Below, in pieces: positions 52,019 through 59,701 of a DNA stretch of 64,000 nucleotides; the stretch's first letter is position 1, and each line of letters opens with the position of its first letter. Origin of the DNA: Sphingomonas sp. J315. GTDB taxonomy: Bacteria; Pseudomonadota; Alphaproteobacteria; Sphingomonadales; Sphingomonadaceae. The translations under genes and the position numbers were made by a program. Location: contig NZ_CP088296.1 of NCBI RefSeq assembly GCF_024666595.1, positions 2,656,501-2,720,500 on the forward strand, read 5' to 3'. The notes beneath the pieces were generated by a model. That model saw nothing but the letters and a program-made list of their open reading frames with translations. It ran no database searches and had not been told where the DNA came from.

Positions 52019-52381
52019 ATGCCGACTCCCAAAGCGATCATCGACGAACTGCGTGCATGGGGCCTGACCCTGCCCGGCGCGCATATCAAGGCCCCCTGGC
52101 CCGATCACGCCGACCTCGCGGTCAATGACAAGACCTTTGCCTATCTGTCCACCGGCGATGCGTTCCAGATGTCGGTGAAGCTGCGCTACACCAGCGACGC
52201 AGCGCTGGAACTGCCCTATGCGACCCCGACTGCCTACGGACTGGGCAAGAGCGGCTGGGTCAGCTTCGCACCCGATGCCGACGCGATCCCCGACATGGCG
52301 CAACTGCGCGACTGGATCGAGGAAAGCTATCGCGCGCAGGCACCGAAAAGGCTGGTCAAGGAACTCGACGCGGGCGGCTGA
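52019..52381 (+). CDS. MmcQ/YjbR family protein
   Basis: This 120-residue protein has the YjbR/MmcQ fold (LTLPGAHIKAPWPDHADLAVNDKTFAYL, YATPTAYGLGKSGWVSFAPDAD, LRDWIEESYRAQAPKRLV). The fold is DNA-binding-like and found in stress- and antibiotic-linked operons. It begins 10 bp after the S41 protease stop and is the last gene of that operon. Its stop is directly adjacent to the convergent glutaredoxin-MauE gene. Confidence 0.85.
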   Translation: MPTPKAIIDELRAWGLTLPGAHIKAPWPDHADLAVNDKTFAYLSTGDAFQMSVKLRYTSDAALELPYATPTAYGLGKSGWVSFAPDADAIPDMAQLRDWIEESYRAQAPKRLVKELDAGG

Positions 52382-53119
52382 TCATCGCCACAACATCCAA
52401 AGCGCCATGGCCACCATCATCACATTCTCGGTCAGCGAGATAAAGCCGAGCGGGACGTTGCTGTCGCCCCCCATGCACGCGCATTTGAGGTCGCGCTTTT
52501 CGACATACACCGCCTTGAACACCGATACCGCGCCGACGCTGCCGATGAACGCGGCGAGCGGGATCGAAAGCCAGTGCAGCGCCTGTGCGGTCATCAATAT
52601 GCCCGCTGCACCCTCGGCGAACGGGTAGAGATAGGCATAGGGGACCCAGCGCCGCGCGAGCAGGTCGTAGCCGAGGAACATGGTCGAGAAGCTCTCGACA
52701 TCGCGGAGCTTCTGGATCGCGAGCGCGACCATGCTGAACGAGATGAACCATTCGGCGGCGCGAATGGTAAAGGGTGCGCCATAGGCGGCGTGGCTGGCGG
52801 CGAGTGCCATCAGCGCCATCATCCCGAACAACGCAATGACGGGGGCATAGCTCGTCTCGCCCTTTTCGCGGACGTGCAGGCCGAAATGGCGGCGCAGATC
52901 GTCGTGACCGCCGATCCGGCGGCCGCCGATGAAGGTCTGGGGCGTGGTCTTGACGTCGTGCTTGGCCTTGAACGCGTCGGTTTCTTCGCGGGTCTTCAGC
53001 CAGTGATCGTCCACCGCATAACCCTTTCGCTCGAGCAGCGCCTTGGACTTGAGACCATAGGGGCAGATATGGCCGGGCATGACCATACGATACAGGGTGG
53101 CGACTGGCTTGCCGGGCAT
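52382..53119 (-). CDS. Glutaredoxin-MauE/DoxX fusion membrane protein
   Basis: This 245-residue protein joins a glutaredoxin domain (1-85; the Cys19 motif CPYG, and TTPQTFIGGRRIGGHDDLRR for glutathione binding) to a MauE/DoxX-type membrane domain with four helices. It carries a Cys pair in KRDLKCACMGGDSNVP. It likely moves reducing equivalents across the inner membrane or matures a periplasmic thiol protein. The start has AAGGAG 6 nt upstream. It is divergent from merR, whose operator lies in its promoter, so MerR control is inferred. Confidence 0.86.
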   Translation of the reverse strand: MPGKPVATLYRMVMPGHICPYGLKSKALLERKGYAVDDHWLKTREETDAFKAKHDVKTTPQTFIGGRRIGGHDDLRRHFGLHVREKGETSYAPVIALFGMMALMALAASHAAYGAPFTIRAAEWFISFSMVALAIQKLRDVESFSTMFLGYDLLARRWVPYAYLYPFAEGAAGILMTAQALHWLSIPLAAFIGSVGAVSVFKAVYVEKRDLKCACMGGDSNVPLGFISLTENVMMVAMALWMLWR

Positions 53120-53152
53120 GACGAACTCCTTGGATTGCCAACGTGCCCGTAC

Positions 53153-53184
53153 CAGATAGGGTCCGTACCATGGTACGGAGTCAA
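53153..53184 (-). promoter_or_regulatory. MerR-type promoter and operator
   Basis: On the minus strand TTGACT (53179-53184) and TATCTG (53153-53158) are separated by 20 bp, the long spacing typical of MerR-family promoters. The spacer contains a perfect 16-bp palindrome, CCGTACCATGGTACGG (53163-53178). It would drive the glutaredoxin-MauE gene and overlaps the merR leader, allowing autoregulation. Confidence 0.82.
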
Positions 53185-53187
53185 GCC

Positions 53188-53598
53188 ATGCAGGACATGA
53201 CCATCGGGAGCCTCGCCAGGACAGCGGGGGTGGGTGTCGAGACGATCCGCTTCTACCAGCGGCGCGGGTTGCTGAATGAACCGAGCCGGGCGGGTGGCGT
53301 GCGCCGTTACGGCCCGGCGGACGCGGCGCGGCTGCGCTTCATCCGGACGGCGGCGGGCGCGGGATTCACGCTGGCGCAGATTGGGGAACTGCTCACGCTC
53401 GATGCGGGCGAGGATCGCGCGCGTGCGCAGGCGCTGGCGCGCGAACGCATCGCCGCGATCGACGCGCAGATGAACCGGCTGGCGGAAGCGCGGTCGGCGC
53501 TGGAGGGGCTGGCCGCGCGCTGTGCGGCGGGGGGAGGGCAAGGGCTGCCCGATCCTGATCGCGTTCGAGCGATAGCTGCGTCGGGCCAGCCGCGCTAA
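53188..53598 (+). CDS. MerR family regulator
   Basis: This 136-residue MerR protein has the winged-helix DNA-binding domain [26 protein letters not shown] and [30 protein letters not shown], followed by a dimerisation helix and a short C-terminus with only one Cys (in [11 protein letters not shown]). Mercury-type MerR needs three Cys, so the inducer is probably not mercury; copper, thiol stress or another signal is possible. The start at 53188 has GGAG inside the operator, which links its own translation to the MerR site. It is divergent from the glutaredoxin-MauE gene. Confidence 0.88.
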   Translation: MQDMTIGSLARTAGVGVETIRFYQRRGLLNEPSRAGGVRRYGPADAARLRFIRTAAGAGFTLAQIGELLTLDAGEDRARAQALARERIAAIDAQMNRLAEARSALEGLAARCAAGGGQGLPDPDRVRAIAASGQPR

Positions 53599-53621
53599 AC
53601 TGGAGCTCGCAAGGAGAGATC

Positions 53622-53981
53622 ATGGCCGAGCACCGCATTTTCGGGGTCAGCGTCGCGAGCGTCTATCCGCATTATGTGACCAAGGCGGAGAAGAAGGGGC
53701 GGACGGCGGCGGAGGTCGATCAGATTATCTGCTGGCTGACCGGCTATTCGCTCGCGCAGCTGCATGCGGAGCTGGATAAGAAGACCAGTTTTCGCGACTT
53801 TTTCGCGGCGGCTCCGGCGTTGAACCCGGCGCGGGCCGCGATCACCGGGGTGATTTGCGGCATCCGCGTCGAAAATATCGAAGACCCGCTGATGCGCGAG
53901 CTGCGCTATATGGACAAGCTGATCGACGAGCTGGCCAGGGGCAAGGCGATGGACAAGATCCTGCGCGCGCCGCCCGCCTGA
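53622..53981 (+). CDS. DUF2200 family protein
   Basis: This 119-residue protein matches DUF2200 ([72 protein letters not shown]). It is found in single copy in many bacteria, and its function is not established. GGAGAG lies 5 nt before the ATG. It is convergent with the persulfide dioxygenase-like gene, with 3 bp between the stops. Confidence 0.88.
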   Translation: MAEHRIFGVSVASVYPHYVTKAEKKGRTAAEVDQIICWLTGYSLAQLHAELDKKTSFRDFFAAAPALNPARAAITGVICGIRVENIEDPLMRELRYMDKLIDELARGKAMDKILRAPPA

Positions 53982-53984
53982 ACC

Positions 53985-54851
53985 TCACCCGCCGCGCGGC
54001 TTGACCGGAATGCGCAGGTAGCGGACGCCGTTCGCTTCCGCTTCGGGCAGCTGCCCGGCGCGGACATTGACCTGGATCGAGGGGAGCAGCAGCTTCGGCA
54101 CCGCCAGCGTCGCGTCGCGTGCCTCGCGCATCGCGACGAATTCGTCTTCGTCGATGCCATCATGGACATGCTTGTTGCCGCGCCGCTGGTCGCCGACGGT
54201 GGCTTCCCAGCGATAGTCCTCGCGACCCGGGGCCTTGTAGTCGTGGCACAGGAACAGCCGCGTCTCCTCAGGGAGCGCGAGCAGCTTGCGGATCGAGCGA
54301 TAGAGTGTGCGGGCGTCGCCACCGGGGAAATCCGCGCGCGCCGTGCCGTAATCCGGCATGAACAACGTGTCGCCGACGAACGCCGCGTCGCCGATGCGAT
54401 AGGCGATGTCGGCGGGGGTGTGGCCGGGGACGTGCAGCACCTCGACCTCCAGTTCGCCCAGCGCGAACCGCTCGCCATCGGCGAAGAGGCGGTCGAAGTC
54501 GGACCCGTCGGTCTTGAGGTCGGTGAGGTTGAACACCGGGCGGAAGATCTTCTGCACATCGCGGATATGCTCGCCGATGCCGATCCACGCGCCGGTCCGC
54601 GCCTTTATCAGCGGCGCTCCGGAGAGGTGGTCGGCATGGGCATGGGTTTCGAGCACCATCACGATCCGCCAGCCGCGTGCGTCCGCGCGTGCCAGCACCT
54701 GATCGACCGAGGTCGAGTCGACCTCGCCGCTCGCCGGGTCGAAATCATGGACCGGGTCGATCACTGCGGCGTCGCCGGTGGCGAGGTCGGCGACCAGATA
54801 GGTCACGGTGTTGGTCGGTTCGTCGAAGAACGCTTCGATCACGGGTTGCAT
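53985..54851 (-). CDS. Persulfide dioxygenase-like MBL hydrolase (Blh type)
   Basis: This 288-residue metallo-beta-lactamase-fold protein is of the ETHE1/Blh group, which oxidises glutathione persulfide to sulfite. The metal motif is THAHADHLSG (His70, His72, Asp74, His75), with the later histidine in HVPGHTPADIAY and an Asp in VGDTLFMPDYGTARADFPGG, a segment shared with ETHE1/Blh enzymes. The start at 54851 has GGAGGAA upstream. It is divergent from a BigR/SqrR-like repressor, and the two share one operator region, the known layout of sulfide-response modules. Confidence 0.9.
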   Translation of the reverse strand: MQPVIEAFFDEPTNTVTYLVADLATGDAAVIDPVHDFDPASGEVDSTSVDQVLARADARGWRIVMVLETHAHADHLSGAPLIKARTGAWIGIGEHIRDVQKIFRPVFNLTDLKTDGSDFDRLFADGERFALGELEVEVLHVPGHTPADIAYRIGDAAFVGDTLFMPDYGTARADFPGGDARTLYRSIRKLLALPEETRLFLCHDYKAPGREDYRWEATVGDQRRGNKHVHDGIDEDEFVAMREARDATLAVPKLLLPSIQVNVRAGQLPEAEANGVRYLRIPVKPRGG

Positions 54852-54870
54852 GGCTTCCTCCATTCGATGC

Positions 54871-54898
54871 TTGACAATATATAAGTAATATCTAAATT
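54871..54898 (+). promoter_or_regulatory. Promoter and operator between blh and bigR
   Basis: TTGACA (54871-54876) and TAAATT (54893-54898) are separated by 16 bp and fit a promoter for the bigR-side operon. An AT-rich imperfect palindrome, ATATAAGTAATAT (54879-54891), sits inside the spacer and is a good candidate for repressor binding. The whole gap between the divergent genes is only 74 bp. Confidence 0.72.
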
Positions 54899-54925
54899 AG
54901 CAAGAACTAATGTAAGGATGTGCTG

Positions 54926-55240
54926 ATGCTGAAAGTTCCGATGGACCTGGCGACGTTTGCGGCGAAGGCCGATGGCGTGGCCGCATTGCTCAAGGCGATG
55001 GGCAATGGCCGGCGCCTGATGGTGCTGTGCAAGCTGGTCGAACATGGCGAGATGAACGTCACCGACCTGGCGCGTGAGGTTGCGCTGTCGCAGTCGGCGC
55101 TGTCGCAGCACCTCGCCAAGATGCGCGACGAGGGGCTCGTCGCCTTTCGCCGCGAGGGGCAGACATTGTGGTACCGGATCGCCGATCCGCGGACCGAGGC
55201 GCTGCTCGCGACCCTCTACCAACTCTATTGCAAGGACTGA
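54926..55240 (+). CDS. ArsR-family persulfide-sensing repressor (BigR/SqrR type)
   Basis: This 104-residue winged-helix repressor has the recognition helix region MNVTDLAREVALSQSALSQHLAKMRDEGLVAFRREGQ. Two cysteines, Cys35 (LMVLCKLVEHG) and Cys102 (LYCKD), are spaced like the redox pair of SqrR/BigR, which forms a polysulfide bridge. No metal-binding motif of SmtB is seen. The start at 54926 has AAGGA 7 nt upstream. It is followed by rhodanese and TauE genes and is divergent from the Blh-like gene, so it likely controls all of them. Confidence 0.9.
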   Translation: MLKVPMDLATFAAKADGVAALLKAMGNGRRLMVLCKLVEHGEMNVTDLAREVALSQSALSQHLAKMRDEGLVAFRREGQTLWYRIADPRTEALLATLYQLYCKD

Positions 55241-55244
55241 CGAG

Positions 55245-55766
55245 ATGACGATGGCGCAATTGACGCCCGCCGATGCGCGGCGGGCGGTGGAGGCCGGCGC
55301 GCTGCTGGTCGATATCCGCGAGGCGGACGAGCATGCGCGTGAGAATATTCCGGGCGCGGTCAACGTGCCGCTGGCACGGATCGGCGAGGTCGCAGCGCTG
55401 GGCCGGCCGTTGGTGTTCCATTGCCGGTCGGGGATGCGGACGGCGGCGAATGCGGAGGCATTGCGCGCCGCGGCGGGCGGTTCGCCCTGCCATCTGCTCG
55501 AAGGCGGGATCGACGGCTGGCGCAAGGCCGGGCTCCCGACCGCGCGCGACCGCAAGCATCCGCTGGAGATCATGCGTCAGGTGCAGATTGGCGCGGGTTC
55601 GCTGACGCTGCTCGGTGTTGCGCTCGGCTTCCTCGTCCATCCCGGCTTTTTCGGCCTGTCGGCGTTCGTCGGTGCAGGGCTGACGCTTGCGGGCGCGACC
55701 GGATGGTGCGGCATGGCGCTGTTGCTGCGGCGGATGCCGTGGAACCGCGCGCTGCAGGCGGGGTAA
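55245..55766 (+). CDS. Rhodanese fused to DUF2892 membrane segment
   Basis: This 173-residue protein has an N-terminal rhodanese domain (about 1-100; LLVDIREADEHARENIPGAVNVPL, with the active Cys60 in FHCRSGMRT) and two C-terminal membrane helices (VQIGAGSLTLLGVALGFL, AFVGAGLTLAGATGWCGMALLL), the YgaP arrangement. It transfers sulfane sulfur at the membrane. It starts 4 bp after the repressor stop and precedes TauE by 6 bp, an operon with sulfur handling in common. Confidence 0.9.
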   Translation: MTMAQLTPADARRAVEAGALLVDIREADEHARENIPGAVNVPLARIGEVAALGRPLVFHCRSGMRTAANAEALRAAAGGSPCHLLEGGIDGWRKAGLPTARDRKHPLEIMRQVQIGAGSLTLLGVALGFLVHPGFFGLSAFVGAGLTLAGATGWCGMALLLRRMPWNRALQAG

Positions 55767-55772
55767 GCGATC

Positions 55773-56537
55773 ATGCTCGCCGCAACCATCCTGTCGGGCG
55801 CGCTGATCGGCCTCGTTCTCGGGCTGGTCGGTGGGGGCGGGTCGATCCTCGCCGTACCGCTGCTGGTCCATGTCGTGGGCGTCGGATCGGCGCATGCCGC
55901 GATTGGGACGGCGGCGGTGGCGGTGGCGGCCAATGCACTGGCGGGACTGGTCGGCCATGCGCGTGCCGGGACGGTGAAGTGGCGCTGCGGCGGGTTGTTC
56001 GCGGTGGCGGGCGTGGTGGGCGCTGCGGCGGGCGCCGAACTGGGCAAGGCGATAGATGGACAGCGGCTGCTGTTGCTGTTCGGGCTGCTGATGATTGCCA
56101 TCGGACTGACGATGCTCCGCGAGCGGCGGGGCGTGGAGATGCCCGATGTCCGCCTGACTCGCGATACCGCAGGGCATCTGGTTCCGCGCCTTGTTCCCGC
56201 GGGGCTGGCGGTCGGCCTTGCCTCGGGCTTTTTCGGGATCGGCGGCGGGTTTCTGATCGTCCCCGCGCTGATCGCCGCAACGCGGATGCCGCTGACCTAT
56301 GCAGTGGGCACGTCGCTGGTCGTCGTGAGCGCGCTCGGGGCGACCACGGCGGGTTCCTATGCGCTGTCGGGCTATGTCGACTGGCGCGTCGCCGGGCTGA
56401 TGCTGTTGGGCGGGGTCGCAGGGGCCGTGGCCGGCATCGCGCTCGGCAAGCGGATGGCGGCGCGCAAGGGGCTGCTGGAGAAGCTGTTCGCGATCGTGGT
56501 GATCGCGGTGGGCCTGTACCTGATCGTCGCGCGCTGA
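55773..56537 (+). CDS. TauE/SafE family sulfur-compound exporter
   Basis: This 254-residue membrane protein has about eight helices in two related halves, with the TauE signatures GLVLGLVGGGGSILAVPLL and GLASGFFGIGGGFLIVPALI. It is thought to export sulfite or other sulfur anions. It ends the bigR-rhodanese-TauE operon, so it would remove the product of persulfide oxidation by the Blh-like enzyme. It is convergent with a small membrane protein gene, with 4 bp between the stops. Confidence 0.9.
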   Translation: MLAATILSGALIGLVLGLVGGGGSILAVPLLVHVVGVGSAHAAIGTAAVAVAANALAGLVGHARAGTVKWRCGGLFAVAGVVGAAAGAELGKAIDGQRLLLLFGLLMIAIGLTMLRERRGVEMPDVRLTRDTAGHLVPRLVPAGLAVGLASGFFGIGGGFLIVPALIAATRMPLTYAVGTSLVVVSALGATTAGSYALSGYVDWRVAGLMLLGGVAGAVAGIALGKRMAARKGLLEKLFAIVVIAVGLYLIVAR

Positions 56538-56541
56538 GCGG

Positions 56542-56733
56542 TCAGCGGCGACGCATCGCCGCGACCAGGATCACGCCGACTGCTGCCAGCAATGCGCCGC
56601 GCAACGCCCATTCTCGGTCGGCGATCATGAAGCTCTGCGGCGGCCAGTTGAGCAGGTCGAGCCCCTGCGCGACCCAGAGCAGGCCGACCAGCACGGCCAC
56701 GATGCCGGCAAAGGCGAGGATGTTGCGGCGCAT
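56542..56733 (-). CDS. Small membrane protein
   Basis: This is a 63-residue protein with two helices (ILAFAGIVAVLVGLLWVAQGL and ALRGALLAAVGVILVAAM), a conserved-looking WPPQSFMI loop between them and a basic end (MRRR). No family is assigned. Its gene stands alone between the sulfur operon and gltA. Confidence 0.68.
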   Translation of the reverse strand: MRRNILAFAGIVAVLVGLLWVAQGLDLLNWPPQSFMIADREWALRGALLAAVGVILVAAMRRR

Positions 56734-56760
56734 GCGTGTCTCCGGTTCAGATTAACGGCT

Positions 56761-56797
56761 CAAACGAAACGGGGACCGCCGCATTGCGACGATCCCC
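56761..56797 (-). terminator. Rho-independent terminator of gltA
   Basis: A stem with outer pairing GGGGA/TCCCC and inner GC pairs, with two G-U pairs and an AAT loop, lies 27 bp after the gltA stop. It is followed on the minus strand by GTTTCGTTTG. Confidence 0.78.
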
Positions 56798-56823
56798 ATA
56801 TTTCCGTCAACGCAGCCTTGGCC

Positions 56824-58098
56824 TCAGCGCTGGCTGACCGGCACATAGTCGCGCTGGGTCGGGCCAGTGTAGAGCTGGCGCGGGCGACCGATCTTCTGGT
56901 CGGGGTCGCTGATCATTTCGTTCCACTGTGCGACCCAGCCGACGGTGCGGGCGAGCGCGAAGAGGACGGTGAACATCGTCGTCGGGAAGCCGATCGCCGA
57001 GAGGATCACGCCCGAATAGAAGTCCACATTCGGATACAGCTTCTTGTCGATGAAATACTGGTCGCTGAGCGCGATCCGCTCGAGCTCGCGCGCGGTGTCG
57101 AGCACCGGGTCGCTGATCCCGAGCTTGTCGAGCACTTCGGTCGCGGCCTTCGACAGCACCTTCGCGCGCGGGTCGAAATTCTTGTACACGCGATGGCCAA
57201 AGCCCATCAGGCGGAACGGATCGTCCTTGTTCTTCGCGCGGGCGATATATTCCGGGATGCGGTCGGGATGACCGATCTCACGCAGCATGTTGAGTGCCGC
57301 CTCGTTCGCGCCGCCATGCGCAGGACCCCACAGGCAGGCGATGCCCGCCGCGATGCACGCGAACGGATTGGCGCCCGACGAACCGGCGAGGCGGACGGTC
57401 GAGGTCGACGCATTCTGCTCGTGGTCGGCATGAAGGATGAAGATCTTGTCCATTGCCGCCTCGATCACCGGATCGACGACATATTCCTCGGCCGGGACGC
57501 CGAACGTCATGCGCAGGAAGTTGCCGGTGTAGGACAGCGAATTGTCCGGATAGAGGAACGGCTGGCCGACGCTGTACTTGTACGCCATCGCCGCGATCGT
57601 CGGCATCTTGGCGATCAGGCGGTGCGACGCCACCATCCGCTGGTGCGGATCGCTGATGTCGGTCGAATCATGGTAGAAGGCCGAGAGCGCACCGACCACG
57701 CCGCACATGATCGCCATCGGGTGCGCGTCGCGGCGGAAGCCGCGATAGAAGGTCGCGAGCTGCTCGTGCAGCATGGTGTGGCGGCTGATCGTGTAGCTGA
57801 ACTTGTCGAGCTCGTCCTTGCTCGGCAGCTCATGGTTGAGCAGCAGATAGGCGACTTCCATGAAGCTCGACTGTTCGGCGAGCTGGTCGATCGGATAGCC
57901 GCGGTGAAGCAGGATGCCGGCATCGCCGTCGATATAGGTCAGCCCACTCTCGCACGACGCGGTCGAGGTGAAGCCGGGATCATAGGTGAACTTGCCCGTC
58001 TGGGCATAGAATTTGCGGATGTCGACGACCTCGGGGCCGACGCTGCCCTGTCGCACGGGGTATGCCTTGTCCCCCAGGTTGAGCGTGGAGTCGGTCAT
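56824..58098 (-). CDS. gltA: Citrate synthase
   Basis: This is a 424-residue type II citrate synthase, which makes citrate from oxaloacetate and acetyl-CoA. Signature regions are [45 protein letters not shown] and [19 protein letters not shown], containing the catalytic His and Asp regions. The start at 58098 (MTDSTLNL) has GGAAGTGA upstream and was chosen over 58131. It lies 29 bp downstream of gltX on the same strand, and a terminator follows it. Confidence 0.97.
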   Translation of the reverse strand: MTDSTLNLGDKAYPVRQGSVGPEVVDIRKFYAQTGKFTYDPGFTSTASCESGLTYIDGDAGILLHRGYPIDQLAEQSSFMEVAYLLLNHELPSKDELDKFSYTISRHTMLHEQLATFYRGFRRDAHPMAIMCGVVGALSAFYHDSTDISDPHQRMVASHRLIAKMPTIAAMAYKYSVGQPFLYPDNSLSYTGNFLRMTFGVPAEEYVVDPVIEAAMDKIFILHADHEQNASTSTVRLAGSSGANPFACIAAGIACLWGPAHGGANEAALNMLREIGHPDRIPEYIARAKNKDDPFRLMGFGHRVYKNFDPRAKVLSKAATEVLDKLGISDPVLDTARELERIALSDQYFIDKKLYPNVDFYSGVILSAIGFPTTMFTVLFALARTVGWVAQWNEMISDPDQKIGRPRQLYTGPTQRDYVPVSQR

Positions 58099-58127
58099 CG
58101 TCACTTCCTTTCCTTCAGCCGTCCGTT

Positions 58128-59555
58128 TCATTCGCCCGGGGAGGCCGTCATCTGATCCGCGATACGTCCAAGGCTTTCGTCGCGCCCCAGCAGGACGAGC
58201 ACATCGAAAATCCCCGGTGAGGTGCGTTTGCCGGTGAGCGCTGCGCGCAATGGCTGTGCCACTGCGCCAAGTTTGACGCCCGCCGACTCCGCGACCTCGC
58301 GAACCGCAGTTTCGAGTGCTTCCGTATTCCAGTCCGCGACCGCGTCAAGCGCGCTGTGCAGCTGCGAAAGAAGTTCGCGTGCCGGACCTTCGAGAAGTGC
58401 AACCGCATCGGCATCGATTTCGAGCGGGCGGGTGGCGAACAGGAAGGCCGAGCCATTGGCGATCTCGATCAGGCTGGCCGCGCGTGGCTTGAGCGCGGAC
58501 ATGCTGCGCTGCAGAAGGTCGCGCTGTTCCGCGGTCGGTTCGAACGGCAGGAACTGCGCCGCCAGCTCCGCCAGCCGCGCATCGTCGGCGGCGCGAATAT
58601 AATGGCCGTTGAGACTGTCGAGCTTTTTGAGGTCGAAGCGCGACGGGCTCTTGCCGACGCCGTCGAGGGTGAACCATTCGATCGCCTGGGCGCGATCGAT
58701 GATCTCGGCATCACCATGCCCCCAGCCAAGGCGGAGGAGGTGGTTGAACAAGGCTTCGGGCAACACGCCGAGTTCGTCGCGGTAGGAATCGACGCCCAGC
58801 GCGCCGTGGCGCTTCGACAGCTTCGCCCCGTCCGCGCCATGGATCAGCGGGATATGCGCGTATGTCGGCTCGGCCCAGCCCATCGCGCGGATGATGGTCA
58901 GCTGGCGGAAGGCGTTGTTGAGGTGATCGTCGCCGCGGATCACATGGGTCACGCCCATGTCGTGATCGTCGACCACCACTGCGAGCATATAGGTCGGCGT
59001 GCCGTCCGAACGCAGCAGGACCATGTCGTCCAGCTCGGCATTCTGCACGGTCACTTCGCCCTGAACCAAATCTCGGATCGTCGTCGCGCCCTCCCGCTCG
59101 GCGCGGATGCGCACGACATAGGGCTGGTCGAGCGGGCCGTCGCTGCGGTCGCGCCACGGGCTGCGGATGCGATAGGGCTGCTTCGCCGCCTGCGCCGCTT
59201 CGCGCTGTGCCGCGATCTCCTCTTGCGTCATCCAGCAGCGATAGGCGTGGCCGCTCTCCAGCATCGCGTGCGCGACTTCGGCGTGGCGAGCAGCGCGGGC
59301 GAACTGATAGACTTCCTCACCATCCCAATCGAGGCCCAGCCAGCGCATCCCGTCGAGAATCGCGGCGATGGCCGGTTCGGTCGAGCGCGCACGGTCGGTA
59401 TCCTCGATCCGCAGCAGGAATTTGCCGCCGTGGTGGCGGGCGAACAGCCAGTTGAACAACGCTGTGCGCGCGCCACCGATATGGAGGAAACCGGTCGGCG
59501 ACGGCGCGAAGCGCGTGACGATGTTCGTGCCCGAGGGCTCAACTACTGCGCTCAA
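58128..59555 (-). CDS. gltX: Glutamate-tRNA ligase
   Basis: This is a class I glutamyl-tRNA synthetase of about 475 residues. The HIGH motif is in [24 protein letters not shown] and the KMSKS-like loop is [12 protein letters not shown]. The middle and C-terminal anticodon-binding regions are present. The start is uncertain: the first Met-coded option is far upstream, and TTG at 59555 has GGAG 9 nt before it and gives a normal length. It may be read together with gltA downstream. Charging of tRNA-Gln by this enzyme would need GatCAB. Confidence 0.94.
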   Translation of the reverse strand: MSAVVEPSGTNIVTRFAPSPTGFLHIGGARTALFNWLFARHHGGKFLLRIEDTDRARSTEPAIAAILDGMRWLGLDWDGEEVYQFARAARHAEVAHAMLESGHAYRCWMTQEEIAAQREAAQAAKQPYRIRSPWRDRSDGPLDQPYVVRIRAEREGATTIRDLVQGEVTVQNAELDDMVLLRSDGTPTYMLAVVVDDHDMGVTHVIRGDDHLNNAFRQLTIIRAMGWAEPTYAHIPLIHGADGAKLSKRHGALGVDSYRDELGVLPEALFNHLLRLGWGHGDAEIIDRAQAIEWFTLDGVGKSPSRFDLKKLDSLNGHYIRAADDARLAELAAQFLPFEPTAEQRDLLQRSMSALKPRAASLIEIANGSAFLFATRPLEIDADAVALLEGPARELLSQLHSALDAVADWNTEALETAVREVAESAGVKLGAVAQPLRAALTGKRTSPGIFDVLVLLGRDESLGRIADQMTASPGE

Positions 59556-59701
59556 CCGCGCGATCTCCAGCTTGCATAGGGTGGCCGGGACGGCCGGGTG
59601 CGCCCCTAGCACGCGGTTTCGCAGGCTTCAAACCGCAGTGAAACGGGGGATTTTCGCGACGGGTTGCGCGGGACGCTGCGCTCGCCCAAGCTGCATGCCC
59701 G

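Noticed and set aside
55421..56755. A 444-residue plus-strand frame overlapping rhodanese and TauE
   Set aside because: Both real genes are in other frames with strong motifs and ribosome sites.
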